Source of the DNA: Neopestalotiopsis rosae
Taxonomy: Eukaryota > Ascomycota > Sordariomycetes > Amphisphaeriales > Sporocadaceae
Direction: 5' to 3'
NCBI GenBank assembly: GCA_023078685.1
Contig: JALGAS010000009.1
Span: forward strand, 2,232,001-2,296,000
DNA: 64,000 bases
Part shown: positions 47,760 through 60,307 of the stretch, in pieces
Position numbering within the stretch: the stretch's first letter is position 1
Layout: every line of letters begins with the position of its first letter
Program-made: the position numbers and the translations under genes
The notes under the pieces: model-generated
What the model was told of the DNA's origin: nothing
The model's input: only the letters and a program-made list of their open reading frames with translations
The model's database searches: none

Positions 47760-48575
47760 GATTGAGATGGTTCCGTTGGTCGGGAATTATTTCATATCCG
47801 CTAGACTCATCACTAGTTCACCTAAGCCTTTACGTTGGACGAACCTAGTCGTCCCTTCGGGCGTTCGGGTTAAGAAGCAGGGTTGTCAATAAGGCTCGAA
47901 CCTGCCAGCCCTGCGCTAGGATTATTGAATTGAATCATAAAGGAAGAACCTGTTTATATTTGCTGGGGTACGAAGGTTGAGCTATGATTTACGAGTAATA
48001 AAGACTGCGAACAAAAGGCACAAAGATTGTTATTAATTTAAGTAACAATGAAATAGTTTTAAGTGGCTTGTGGGGGGTGATTCAAAAGTGCGGCGTAGGC
48101 AGTGACTTTAGTTAAATAAAACTGTATCGGCGTGGAAAGTTGTCGTGTGGGGGCGCCCTGGCGCTCACTTGCCGAGCCCCGCATTTTAAGTGCTCATGTT
48201 TCTCTTCTGCAAGAATTCATATTTGCCACACATATAATAACTTATGTGCCTTAGCAACAGACGGCATTCTACTGGGCTAATTAAAAATTATTATGGGTAG
48301 TCCGACCTTGGAATATTAAACATAAACCAGATCTACTTCTTAATTCCCATTAAACACTCTTCAGGTCCGTCATTATTTAATCTCCAACGAGCTAGAGCTT
48401 AGCATCGTAGGAAGTCGGTATTGCCTGTATCAAGGACCTTTCATTGGCAGTAACCATGTAAGGATAAGGAATTACCAATCTCGATACGTTACCGACCTAG
48501 CCGGAGCTTTTCGTCCGGGCACCCCACAGCATGTTCCGCAGTACTAAGATTTGGGAAGGAAAGGCTACTAAGCGT
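47760..48575. other. gene-free stretch
   Basis: No supported gene; likely includes the bZIP promoter, then AT-rich sequence. Confidence 0.45.
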
Positions 48576-48579
48576 GGGG

Positions 48580-49022
48580 GAGTATGGTCTTGCGTCACGC
48601 AAACATTGCCCGGTTTCGAGATTATTCCGCAAGGCCTCCATAGCACCGACGACACGAACTAGAATATTCGGTACCAATCTTGAATGATTTTACCTATAAA
48701 ACTTTAACATCAATCAGCCCCGTGCCGAATCCTTTGTTACATCATATTAAGACCAATCAAATTCCCGAAGCATCGGGATATTGATAGCAGCTAGCATCTT
48801 GCATCCTACTCAGCAATAACAATAAGTGCTTCTTTCGTAATAACTTTTTTTTCCCCTGTATTTTGGATTTGTTGTATATACAATGTGTCCCTCCAAAGAT
48901 TTGCGTACAATCTGCTATATCTGCCAGAAAATAGGCAGTAAACAACATTTTATGATTTATTGGCCTGAGGCACGGAAACAGCACTTCGCCACCATAACAG
49001 ACTGCCCCTATTACTAGAATGC
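48580..49022 (+). repeat. 0.7-kb dispersed repeat with Cys-rich frame, truncated copy C
   Basis: It begins GGTCTTGCGTCACGC and carries the same upstream blocks (ACGACACGAAC, CAGCTAGCATCTTGCATCC). The frame from the ATG at 48883 matches the 72-residue protein for 44 codons, with one Cys replaced by Trp (IYWPEARKQH), then stops at 49015-49017. Similarity to copies A and B ends there, so the 3' third is missing. Confidence 0.85.
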
Positions 49023-49024
49023 TC

Positions 49025-51020
49025 AAATGAGCGCATTGAGGAATCGTTAAAGAGCCGGTTCTAAGGACTTATTCGTAAGTTGCGTTTCTGGTGCATTTAT
49101 CCCGTGATATGTGGTAGCCGAGGATCAAGAAATGGATCAATATTGTTTCTATGTACTACGTACGTATCCAAATCAAAGGCCCTAAAGTGTATGATTGAGT
49201 GTCAGGTACCATGTTAGGTACTGTACCTGTATGATAGTGCTGGGCCACAACTTTTCGATCTCAGCAATGAAATCTGGACATATGATGAGCAAGTGTCCTC
49301 CGGAAACGGATTGAGCTGCCATTCTGCCATTTTCGGCAGCTCTGAATATTGAATTAACGCAGGAATTCTGGGAGAATGATCCATTGCGGATGTATTGAGA
49401 TCTAAAAGTCAGGTTCCTTGGGGTTCGGTACGTTCGAGCATCTATATAGTGTACAGTATCATGTTCCATGTCCAGACAGATTGCACTGTTACACTTACAT
49501 ACTGCACCGCCCTACATGCATTTGTCTATTCCCACAGCCATACTAGCAGGTCAATTACTGGCTGATGTATGGCCCATCGGAGACGACAGCGTAAAGAAAG
49601 ATCCCAACAGCTTGGAAGACTTCAGGCTATCTAACCTCTCTTCTTCTTGACCTAAGCACAGACAACGATGATGAAGAAGCGCCGCAGATGAGGAAACAGG
49701 TTTCATCGGGGAGCTCACCTAGAGAAACCTCCTATGTGGGGAAAACACCAAAGTGACCGAGAGCAGAAATCCACTCGTCAATGATCTGCAAAGCCGCCAG
49801 AGAGTTCACCGGTCTATACATTCGGCAAATGAAAAGCGTAATATGATCATGTCATGTGGATCCAACGGTCTCTGAGGACGCTGAGATCGAATGCGGCGCT
49901 TCAAGCAGCAACAGCATCCCGCTTTTCCACAGCCATATATCTATCGTACTAGGTCTGGTCGTCCAGTCACCCCGACTTGGAAAGTGGCGGAGAACTATGA
50001 AACACAGAGGCTGTTGAGGCTTGCTGGTGGCAAATCTGAGAAGAGGCAGAGACGATAGAACGGACACTCCCGAGAATACAATTCTCAAAGTGGACTACGC
50101 TTTTCCTTTTGCTTTTTTCGAACTTGTAAATATGTCAAGTAGAAATCAAGATGAAACGTGCTCAGCGGAATTCAATGGGCTTGAAGTCAGGCATCTAGTT
50201 TTGAGATTGCCTGATCTAGCTAGGACCTTTTTGTAGAGACTAATAGTGTATCTCATATCTCTCTGTAAAAGTTCACTCTACTGAATCTTGCAAGCAGCAA
50301 TCTCGAAGTTGCTGAGTCTTCGCAAGGTTTGGTTACCGCCATAGTTCCCATTCTATCAAAGCCTAGATCTATTCTTCGCTACGCGATCGAAGCTTGTTGC
50401 TTGAGATTTATGGGAAGAAAAAACAGGAGAGTCCTGTTTTAAGACCAGGTATCGCGCGCTCTGAAAGGATGTCTGGGTCTTCTTCCAACTACGGCGGGTT
50501 ATCCGAGGGGTGGAAGACGACGGCCGTCAGCAGGATGTACATCTGCACACAGCTATGTCAATGGTGGAAAGTGATAGAGAGACTATGTAGCGCTCACTAT
50601 CAGCTTTCGAGACCCAGCATAAACTTCGGGCAATTTCTGTAGGAATATCGCAGAATAGGGCGCAGGTAATGTATCGAAACCTACTTCCACTACTGCAATA
50701 TATGTACTACATATAATTTTGTACCATCAATGGCATAAAAAGACATAGGATCCACTAATTCACGTAACGCCTTTAGGATACTGTTTGCGGCATCTTCTGG
50801 ATTTATGGGCATTTCTACGACTATGGCTGGACAGGAAATGGACTAGGTATTATCTGTTACATATCCTACACGCATTGAAGTACTGTACTGTACCATGACT
50901 GTTTTCGTCAAAACTGGGGTAACCTGGATGTTTATGGAGCTTGACATTGCTGTTTACAACTACATAAGGAGGTGGCTTTCCCAAGTGTATGTCGCACATT
51001 GTATAGACCTTTTTACATGT
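49025..51020. other. gene-free stretch
   Basis: No supported gene; the end is the likely promoter of the NLR-like gene. Confidence 0.45.
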
Positions 51021-51028
51021 TCAGCGAA

Positions 51029-54000
51029 ATGGGGGATATCAGCATTTATTCGCTAGGCGAAGTCAACTTACAAGGTAATCAGAGTCTTTTCCCGTCTTGT
51101 GATATGTGGAGGACTTTTTTACTAGTTTGAAGTCAAAACCTTTTTGCTAACCTCGCCTTAGTTCTACCCAACGAAATTCTCTGCTCTATCCTGGAGAATT
51201 TACTCTACAGAGATGGTCTAGCTCTGGCCATGACGTCCCGTAGCATGGGCGCAAGAGTCTTGCCTCGATTATATATGAACGATGTTCGAGCGCACATTCG
51301 CTCAGGCGTGCCTTTCGCCCTCCAATTCAGTTGCTGGTTCGGTAGATTGCAGCCCTACGCCATGTCCATCATGGCTATCGAGAAAGCGTGCCAAAGTCCA
51401 GATGACATGATCAACCGGCTTTTCGATGTTTCCAATCTCAACCGATTCAGCTCATTTAGAGGTGTTGTCACCACGTTGGATTACGGAATCAACTCAGCCC
51501 CCCAGCCGACCTTTTGCACCCTGTTACATCTCTGTTCCCTCCGAGGCAGTACGGCCATCGTTGAAGCCCTCATCTTCGGAGGTGCCAAGCTGGAGCGTAC
51601 TGATACAAAAGGAAACACGCCGATCCACTATGCAGCGAACGAAAGCGTCGTAGGTCCTTCTCTGTGAAATTGCTGTGCATTCTTGCCCTTCATCCACAAC
51701 TTCCAATACTCTGCTAAGTTAGAAAACAAAATAGGCAGCATTCATGCTTGAACATGGTGCAATCATCGATGGTGACATAGAGAAAAACCCACAAGGTCCT
51801 CTTGTTTCACTCATCCGTATCCATTATCTCCAGCGCTGCGGTCGAATAGCAACCCCTTCGAAGTGGCATTCTGCGGCTTACAGCGTGGGAACCGACGGCG
51901 TACTCAAGTTTGGCGACATGACTCCAGACTCCTTGTCTACTTTCCATTATCTGGTCAAGTCCGGTGCAGATGTATCACCACGACTGAGCGACCCACGCCG
52001 TCTTCCTCTGGCGCATGCGGTCCACTGCAGGCAGGCTGCAATTGTGAAAGCTCTGCTCGATGCCGGTTGGAATGAAGGAAAGGTGCAGTCATTGGAGCAT
52101 AGACTCGACCGCTTTCGGCAGCAGATGATGGCAAACGTACTCAACTCTCTCAGGCAAGAGGCTGACCGGTCACTTCGAGAACAATCTTCGATGCGGAATT
52201 CGGTCGAGAGAATCGAAGTACTTCAGCGCAACAGCATCTCCGTTGGGGACAAGTTCGTCGGGCAGATGATGGACGGAGAGCAGTGGAGGCGCGATTTGCT
52301 TCAAATGATCCATGAGCAGGGACAGGGGGAGCACTCGAGGATAGCCAACCTAGCCGCCATGAAGGATAGTAATGGGTCCACACCAAATGCGGTCATGGTA
52401 CAGGAAAAGCGAATTCGAGATCGCCTACTACACAAGTTGGAGTTTAGAAACATGGCCGACCGGGAAAGGCGCATATCAAGGCTCATCAGCGAACATTTGA
52501 TTGGATATTTCAAGACCCAGTGGCCAACTTGAGGCCATGGTCGAGCTTCAAGGACTTCTCTGGAGACCCAAGCAACAAGCTCTACTGGATCACAGGCAAA
52601 CCCGGTTCTGGGAAGTCAACCTTGATGAAATACATCAGACACCATCCTGAAACTACGAAATTGCTAAAGCCTTGGAGCGGTAGTGGAGATGTCATCCAAG
52701 CAGCATTCTACTTCTGGAACAGTGGCTCAAGTATGCAAATGTCCGTGGAGGGCCTGCTACAGACAGTGTTGCATGAATGCCTACGGCAGGTGCCTCATGT
52801 TGTCCAGGAAGTCCTATCGGAGAGATGGGAGGCGGAGAGTCTCTTCGATGTCGATGATTTCCCCTGGAACTGGGACGAGCTTGCCCAAGCGCTGCGAAGA
52901 TTGATCACAGAGGCCTGCCCCGGGAAGAAGTTTTTCGTGACGATCGACGGTCTCGATGAGTACTCGGGGAATCAAGCGCAGCTCATAGACTTCATTAATG
53001 AGCTTGCGGAGCATGCTGAGAACTTGAAACTATGCGTCGCGAGCCGTCCGTGGAGCAACTTCGAGGACGCATTCAATTGTCGGCCAAGTCTGATGCTCCA
53101 GGACCTTTCAGCTGCTGATATCGAGTGGTATATCGAGTCGAGATTCACTACGAACGCTGGGTACATCGAGTTTCAGCTACGAGACCCTTTGCAAGCCAAA
53201 GAACCATTGAAGACAATATCCAAGAAAGCAGAGGGCGTCTTTCTATGGGTACATCTCGTCTGCCAGTCCCTGCTTGAGGGACTGACAAATGGAGACGGAC
53301 CTCGACATATCACAAATAGACTTGACGAGCTCCCACCCAACCTCGAAGACCTTTACGCGAATATACTGGAGACTCTAGACGACAGGTATCTGGATCACGC
53401 TTCTCGCCTTTTTCAAATCGTCAGAGCTTGTGACGACTCACCCACCTTATGGCGGATTGCCCTAGCCGATTTGGAAGATGATCAGTGGGCTATGGAAGCA
53501 CCTGTGCAGTCAATTTCATTCACAGAGAAATCCGCAGTTTGCAAGAATATGAAGAGAAAATTGAGTAGTCGTTGTCGCGGACTGCTGGACATCTCCTCGC
53601 CTATCGTACGGCTCCATAGTCCTCGAGCCGAGGAACAGGATCCCGATCAGCCTAAACTTACGGAAGTTATCGCAACGGCTGATGACATCTGTGAGTCAGA
53701 TTTGGCTTCTCTGGAGGTACAATACCTCCATAGAAGCGTCCGAGACTACATCCAGAGTTCAGAGATGTGGTCATGGCTGAGAGCAGCCAATGAAGAGCCG
53801 TTCGACCCTCATCTGCCTTTACTCAGATCTCACCTGCTAAGTCTCAAGAGCCTTCAGTCTGGCTCACTATATGCCCAAGAGCTGGGCTTCCACGTCTGGA
53901 TGTCGGTCAAATATGCTAAGAGATCTTTGAGTCGCCAAACCAAGAAGGAGCAGGCAATTGAAGTTGTACGTCTACTTGATGAAATGGATTTATCAGCCAC

Positions 54001-54933
54001 CTTGCTCACAAAGCCCTCCGCAAGCCGTCAATTCACTTTTGTGGATCGTAGAGGGACTCTGGCCAGCGACCACTGGTCGTCATTCTTTCTCATACGGGTC
54101 CCTGAACCAATATTCCTGGACGTAATGGCAATGTGTGGTGTCCATAAGCACCTGGAGATGCGCCTACAGAGCTCGGATATGAGAGAAGATGACAACCGTC
54201 GTAGCGGAGCTAATGATGACAAAATGCCTCTCATTATATCAGCCTTGGAAGGCGCGCCTTTAGTGCCGGAGATGGAAGGATATCGGGAACTATTTGGGCC
54301 ACACCCCAAGGTCCTCAACAGAAAGGAGGAGACTGCCATAAGCGCTACCACCGTCATTCTGCCTGGGACCTCGCTGACCGTGCGGGCTTTGCGACTATTC
54401 TTGAGCTTTTCGAGGAGTACAGAGGCAAGCCTCCCCCCAGAAAGTCACGCAACAATGAGCGATTCGAATTGAGCAGCGACAAGGGCGGTGATAGTTCGCC
54501 AGAGACGCGGGAACATATTTGGGCCCAAAGTGAATCGGACAACGAATCTAACGCATCCACCGAGGCTGTAACAGGCCTGGAATCATCAATGACTTCGACA
54601 ATCGCAAAGAAGAAGATTTCCAAAAGGGTGTCTGCTCATTCCTCAATAATGCCAGACGATGACGTACAGGGCAAACGGGACCGACCGCCTAGACGCCGGA
54701 CTTACAGGTCTCCCTCGCCTGTGATCAACTCAATTTCTCCTCAGTCTACGACTATAGTCGACCCAGTTCGTCGAGGGCGTGACCCGTCTCCATCATTGCC
54801 GCCATCACGACGCATACGCCATCAAAAGGATCACTTCCCGCCTCATTTATTGTACGATTTGAGACAGAATTACGGGGAACGGTATAATGGTGGAGATTAC
54901 TACGCACACCGCCCACACAATAACGATATGTAA
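51029..54933 (+). pseudogene. F-box/ankyrin/NACHT/ankyrin NLR-like gene with two frameshifts
   Basis: Exon 1 (51029-51074), an 87-nt intron (GTAATC/CTTAG), exon 2 (51162-51649), an 85-nt intron (GTAGGT/AATAG) and exon 3 from 51735 join in phase. The product starts MGDISIYSLGEVNLQ, then an F-box (VLPNEILCSILENLLY) and ankyrin-type repeats (TLLHLCSLRGSTAIVEALIF, NTPIHYAA). A charged helical linker leads to a NACHT domain with Walker A GKPGSGKSTLMKYI and Walker B FFVTIDGLDEY. Near 54320 another ankyrin-like end follows (HSAWDLADRAGFATILELFE) and an Arg/Ser-rich tail to 54933. One-base-type shifts near 52484 (before AHQRTFDWIFQDP) and near 54320 break an otherwise clean frame of about 1,240 residues. 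Either it died recently, or the assembly has errors. Fungal NACHT proteins serve non-self recognition and programmed death; an F-box would link this one to SCF ubiquitin ligases. Confidence 0.85.
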
Positions 54934-54939
54934 GCTGCA

Positions 54940-55395
54940 ACCGATACAGGTCCCATCAGGTGTTGGAGCAGAGTCCCACCAATGATGCCCATGCCTATCA
55001 GGACCTCCCAGCCCTAGCACCAACTGACGAACTTCTCTACTTCGCAATATTTGAATGCGCAGCACTCACCTACGGTATGAAGTCAGCGCCCGCTACGGAC
55101 ACCTAGGGCAAGGGAATGGCCAGCAAGGGAGTTACCGTCCACTACCTATATAAGCGGTTGGCAAACGAAGCCATTTCAATCGACGTGGAACGGTTATCAT
55201 GCAAGGTATGGGTATTAAAGCTAGTCGTCTACTCTATCGCATTATGGAGGCGGACGAATTATTGCTGTTCTGTGAGGAGAAGCAAGAATCCTTTTCTATG
55301 TAAGCTCTGACTCCAATAGCTTTTGGGGAGGAGAGGGGCTGAGGAACTATTGGACGGCTTACATGAGACGAATATATAGGGAGTAGGTAGTGATA
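54940..55395. other. gene-free stretch
   Basis: 3' flank of the NLR-like gene; nothing else seen. Confidence 0.45.
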
Positions 55396-55401
55396 GAAGG
55401 A

Positions 55402-56869
55402 TTACTGAACGCCGCTTCGCATTAAGCTTTCGAGCTGTATAAATGGTAGTGATTCACCAAGACCAGCCTTTCCTAGATCATCCACTAGGGATCCCCAACG
55501 CGGAGGGCCCAAATTGCTAAACAGTAGGAGTAAGCCTATGAGTCCAAGGCACCCGTACCTCGCGATCCTTGAAGGGGAGATATTCCAAAATCTGTTCATT
55601 CTTGATGCCATCTCCAATAATGCTTGCCATTCTTTCGAAGCCAATGCAGGGATTGACGAAACGATCAAAGATCCAACCCCCCCAAGTCCTCCAGGTAATG
55701 GAGCGGATATATTTTCTGCCAAAGATTTGCAGCCGGCGAGCTGCGGGGTCCCGGATCTGCTGATGCTGGGCAAATGCATCCTCGATCGCCTTTGTGCTCG
55801 GGTCGGCCTCGGACTGTAAAAGTCGATGCAGCTCGTTGGCCAAGACGGTAGCTGAGTCGATACCTGCATTCACGCCCATGCCGCTGGCGGACGTGGTTTT
55901 GTGTACCGCATCGCCCGCGAGCGCAACACGCCCGTGATACCACTTGTCACAGTAGTTATCCCTCCTCCTAATTCACCATGGCAGAAGTCTGCTTGTCGGT
56001 GTGCTCCCACATATCCCCGAAGCAGACACCGGGCGCGACAAAGATATCTTTCAGTTACTTGACGAGGCGATCTTGATCCTTGATTGCACACCGCCTCGAC
56101 TGTATTGCCGGCGTATTTGGTCGTAGGATGGCAAAGTAACCACCATCTTCTCCGACGGTAATCTGCGACACGATGTCAGTGTGCCGCGCGACTGGAAGAA
56201 CGTGCCTGGCTCCAAGCCAATGCAGGAATGAAAGCATCCACAGAGTCCCTGATAGGTGGCAGTCATGGGCTACGCGTCTGGTAGTGACTGAGCCAGCTTC
56301 TGCTACATGATCTGGCGCGTCTTGCTGTAGACGCCGTCGATACCTATGAGTATGGAACCCTCTTCTATGCCGCCAGCTTTCAGATGCACCTTGATGACCT
56401 TATCGTGTGCCTCGATATCAATTACGGATCCGCCGGTCTTGACCCGCGTCTCTTTTTGCGGTAGATTCTCGTAAAGGAGGGCATTTAGCTGTCCTCGCGA
56501 TACGCTCGCCATCGGATACGCATGCCTAATTGATTTAGTCTTGGACAATGGCCTTTTTTCTTCAGAAAGTCGGAATGTAATGGCGATATAACTCACCGTT
56601 CCTCTAACATGGCCACATACACAAGGCCCAGACAGCCATAGTCGCGTACATGTTGGTGCCTTTGTGTGCCTTTGTTTGCTTTTGTATCCACACCTACTGT
56701 AGAAAGCTCTTGTCCAGTTGCTAGTCCAGCAGGGTGCACTTGGGCGTACTGTCCGAATCAAGTATCTTGGCGTAATAGCATTTAACCTTGCCTGTCGACG
56801 ACGGGCCCCAACAGAATGGCCCCGAAAAGCTCCAGGCAGGAACTGGCGACAGTATTCTACAAACGCCAT
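55402..56869 (-). pseudogene. FAD-dependent monooxygenase, decayed
   Basis: The best part is the second FAD-binding motif on the minus strand near 55940-55860: GRVALAGDAVHKTTSASGMG followed by VNAGIDSATVLANELHRLL. It runs in one frame to a stop at 55517 and includes AIEDAFAQHQQIRDPAARRL. Further 5', 56500-56303 reads SRGQLNALLYENLPQKETRV and ILIGIDGVYSKTR, the middle of PHBH-type flavin monooxygenases. Between and before these, at least three stops or shifts occur, and the N-terminal GxGxxG motif is not seen. Homologues often sit in meroterpenoid or indole-diterpene clusters as epoxidases, but no other pathway gene is near. The copy is not functional. Confidence 0.75.
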
Positions 56870-57262
56870 TCAGAACTCAAGGCTAGTCGGAGTGGGGCGC
56901 TGGACTGAATGCGTTACGATATCTATGACAAAGTCGCACATTGGTTTGAGGTGATTAGAAAAGCATTGAAGGACCCGAGTGTCTTGCACGAGAACGTGTA
57001 TATTGACCCATAATCCATGATTCTTGCACGGGATGTTTGTCATCGCTCATCATGATCGCGCGCCTGATTTCCCAAATCGCTTGCACTGTTCTATAAACCG
57101 GCCTGGCATTCAATACCCAACCCAATGGCACCAAATTGTCCACCGTGCCCTAGAAATATAACCATATTGGTTGCCGGCTTTTCGATGCCGGAATCTCCCA
57201 AGCCTTCGATACACTGCAGCACAGTTATCCCTGGCTGTAATTTTCGCGGCTATGCTCAATAG
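56870..57262. other. gene-free stretch
   Basis: No supported gene. Confidence 0.4.
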
Positions 57263-57264
57263 TC

Positions 57265-57640
57265 CATGGACGCTAGGATACTCTTCTGTGCCTGGATGCT
57301 CTTCTAGGATACCCTTCTAGTATAACATTATGTGTCTTGGATACTCTGCTGTCCTTCGGACAGCAAGGATTCTCTTTCGGAATTGTATACATATCGTGGA
57401 GCTTCCCTGACTTTTGTGGTTGAGTGTACCAAACTGCCGGGATATGACTATTGCAGGCAGCATAAGGGACGATCGTGGACAGATCCCGCGCCTCTATAAC
57501 ACTTCCAGCATTGGCTGAAGACATTCCACTCACGTAACATTCTCGCTCCAACGAAGCAGAACGCATATACTTACCACATCGTACTGTATCGACCATACAC
57601 GCTGAAAGCACTCTGAAAGGGCATGTTATCCATTGGAGAC
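57265..57640 (+). repeat. dispersed minisatellite/hairpin element, compact copy
   Basis: Degenerate units (GGATACTCTTCTGTGCCT and similar) at 57270-57348 lead straight into the perfect hairpin CTGTCCTTCGGACAG (57349-57363). Then follow CAAGGATTCTCTTTCGGAAT, GGAGCTTCCCTGACTTTTG and CCAAACTGCCGG. This order defines the element; downstream sequence to about 57610 resembles 10830-10995. Confidence 0.8.
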
Positions 57641-57959
57641 CCACAAGTGTGCAGCTGCCACCGCGTCATAGGACGAGTTTTGAAGTCTTGATATGGGACC
57701 TTCCGGCCAGCCTTTCAGATCCTGGTGTCATGAAGGTAGTCGATGCATCGACGGTAGACAAACACGATATAGCCATAGTAACACCTGACTCGTGAGTCAT
57801 GTCACCAGCACCAGTTGATCTACAGATTGGTACTTGGCTGTTGCCAATGCTTAGAAAGTCTCCTCACGAAGTTCCGCGCTGACAGCTGAGCCAGGACATG
57901 TCCAGGACTACCACCATGGAACAAGACATTGGACCAAGTGCAGAGACAAAGACAAAGAA

Positions 57960-58025
57960 AGGGACACAAAAGCACCAACATGTATACACCAACATATATG
58001 TACTAACATGTATGTATGCACCAAC
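57960..58025 (+). repeat. short imperfect ACCAACATGTATNN repeat
   Basis: Four to five degenerate units of about 13-14 bp (CACCAACATGTATA, CACCAACATATATG, TACTAACATGTATG) lie in tandem. Confidence 0.6.
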
Positions 58026-58174
58026 TGTCTGTACCTAGTGCATGTGGGACCAAGTCCGGGCGTACAAATGCCGGTACGGGCATGGATTATGACCAAGTCT
58101 TTCCGTCTTCTGTCAAGTGGACGTTCCAAAGAAATGAACCTTGCATATCGCTGTCCCCATCTGGTGTGGTAGAT

Positions 58175-58345
58175 CATAAGTCCCCTCCCAATCGAAAGCA
58201 ATCACCAGTGCAGCGGAATACGGTCGTAAGACCCACATCAGCCAGACCAGCCCCGTTGCTATTGCTAGTCTTGCTTAACCCCAGGGGACAAGCACCGTAG
58301 ACTCCACAGTCCACGCCCGGAAAGCCGGAGCTAAGACCCATTATT
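58175..58345 (-). repeat. 0.4-kb dispersed repeat, partial minus-strand copy
   Basis: Read on the minus strand: GGGTCTTAGCTCCGGCTTTC, then GTCTACGGTGCTTG, then GGGTCTTACGACCGTATTCC and GCTTTCGATTG, in the same order as the plus-strand copies at 13.0 and 60.3 kb. Confidence 0.75.
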
Positions 58346-58734
58346 TCTTTAGTCTGCGAGCGTGTAATCCTACTGCCAGTATATGTTTGCTCTCCTTTAA
58401 GGGTGGATGACCAAGATTGCGTCAACGCCTCCATACACTACAGGCGAGCAAACACGCATTACTTTCCTGGTTCGTTTGACAGCCTGGGGCACGGCCGCTC
58501 AGTTGGCCTGGCAAACTGTTAAAACAATGGTGGATCTTCCAACCGCCTCCGTTGCTTGCATCTTTTCTATACTGTATTTACTAGCCTCAGAAAACTGCCA
58601 GAACTACCTTTTTGTGCACGATTCATACTTGGAGGTATCTCGGCTCGGTGCCGATCCTTGCTTGCTCAGTACACAATGCCGATTTTGGATCTGCCATCTA
58701 GGTCGGTTGGCTCCTGCTTTGGAGCAAGTTGAAC

Positions 58735-58945
58735 ACCAACGGTTTGTTTCGAGAAGATTCCTGCGCCATCTCTGCGTGTTGAGATCGGACCTGAAAAGTG
58801 GAGCTTATCGCCGTTTCCCGGCCGGATGTCGCAGTTTGTTCCAGCTCCGGAATACGAGCTTGACTACTCACTCGTTCATCCGAAAGCAACTCTGCGGAAT
58901 CTATGCAAACTTCTTGTCATGTTTGCAAAGGTGCAAACAAATAGT
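58735..58945 (+). other. protein-like fragment, family unknown
   Basis: A frame entering after a stop near 58733 reads KIPAPSLRVEIGPEKWSLSP, then MSQFVPAPEYELDYSLVHPK and ATLRNLCKLLVMFAKVQT, up to a GTGAGT that could be a donor (58942). The composition is strongly protein-like and differs from neighbouring frames, but I do not recognise it and no clear second exon follows. It is best seen as a gene remnant. Confidence 0.35.
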
Positions 58946-59302
58946 GAGTGATTCGCGCCAACTTCAACCATCGGCATTTCTTTCCTCGTCAATACCTGCT
59001 CGTAACTTCATCGTTAGCTACCAAAAGGTGTGCACAGTATCGATTCATCATATCTCTCTCGGTTGACTTGAGAATATGGCAATACCGTCATCGCAACGAC
59101 CTCGACTCGGTCCCAATGCTCATGCTCGAACATTTCAACGGCTTCCTAATGTACGTGCTGCACTCCGTGGGCAGGACTCGCGACTTATTACGACTGCCTC
59201 TGCGAGGCAACCAGTCAATACATCGACTTCCATACCCGCCAGCATGCAACTCAATCCGCAGAATATGATAGAGCCACATCAGGAAAACACCGACGGTCGA
59301 GA

Positions 59303-60290
59303 TCAGCAAGGAATAGATTTACCGTGACGGAAATGTCGTATCTGTACGTCGGTAAAGCTTCCGCGGTGATGACTGAGCATTGAGTAAACATGTGAATCTC
59401 TTGCTTGTTGGTTTGACAGCAACGATGCTACATCTTCCAGTGAAAACATTTCCAAATATATGGAATAGAGAAACTCGGCGAGTTGAGTAGAGCCGAATGT
59501 TATTTGCGCATTGTTCTCTTTCCATTTTTGCGGCATGGACGTGTCGGACTGACGTATGGGCTTTTTCCAGGAAAGCCTGCTGAATTGTTGCCCAATTCCA
59601 CTTTTTGGCTCTCCTTATAGATCAAACGCCTTAGACGTCACAGCTTCGTGTTCAGAAGATGTGACCGAAGTGTTGGTCACGAATTCCGCAGGGACCAGAT
59701 CCAGCAGCATGGATACAGTGAGCAAATCGCCACATAAAAGACTCTTTACCAGTTGTTTCCGGCTTCCTCCTGACTTGAGTAGTTTCACAGTGTACAAGGT
59801 GGCTGAGTTGTTGGCTTTCAATAGTGGAACTGCTGCTGTGAGAAGGTTGACACTGCCAAGATGGTCGACAAGGTTTGAGGTGTCAATCACATCGAATTGA
59901 ACTGGAGCAGAACTTCTTTCGGAGACATAGTCGACACCATCAAACTGCAAGGGCTCAAAATTGTAACGATCGCGGTATGAACACGAACTTGGATTTCGTG
60001 GATCGCTGGTGTTCATAACTCCTGATCTGTGCTGTCGATGCCACGATAATAGTCCACAGAACGCCAATGCGTCGCCAACGAAAAATCGCATTGAGATTGC
60101 AGTATCTGATGCAACATATCGCCGAAACGATTTTGCCCATGCCGTGAATTCGGCACGCGCGGTGTCCACTACATATTTCTTGTTGCTGTGCTTTGGCGAC
60201 CAAAACGTCGACGTACCCATATCTTGAATGGGATTGCCTACCACCGGAGCATAGGCAGTGGCCAAATGGAAACCTAAGAGTGGATCTGTC
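59303..60290 (-). pseudogene. DUF4470/MYND-type protein remnant
   Basis: The minus-strand frame 60265-59615 gives 216 residues with family-typical segments: FHLATAYAPV upstream, MRFFVGDALAFCGLL, the diagnostic FDVIDTSNLVDHLGSVNLLT, and LCGDLLTVSMLLDLVP. The frame then meets TAA at 59615-59617, beyond which the same frame continues as FSRLSWKKP and QLAEFLYSIYLEMFSLEDVA to 59303. The C-terminal MYND finger is not seen. The 5' part is cut at about 60300, exactly where the 0.4-kb dispersed repeat starts. The stop fits C-to-T change of a Gln codon. Function of the family is unknown; this copy is dead. Confidence 0.65.
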
Positions 60291-60307
60291 CCATAATGGA
60301 GTATATG

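Noticed and set aside
47840..47910. Possible tRNA from the GGTTCGAGCC-like B box on the minus strand
   Set aside because: No matching A box or acceptor stem.
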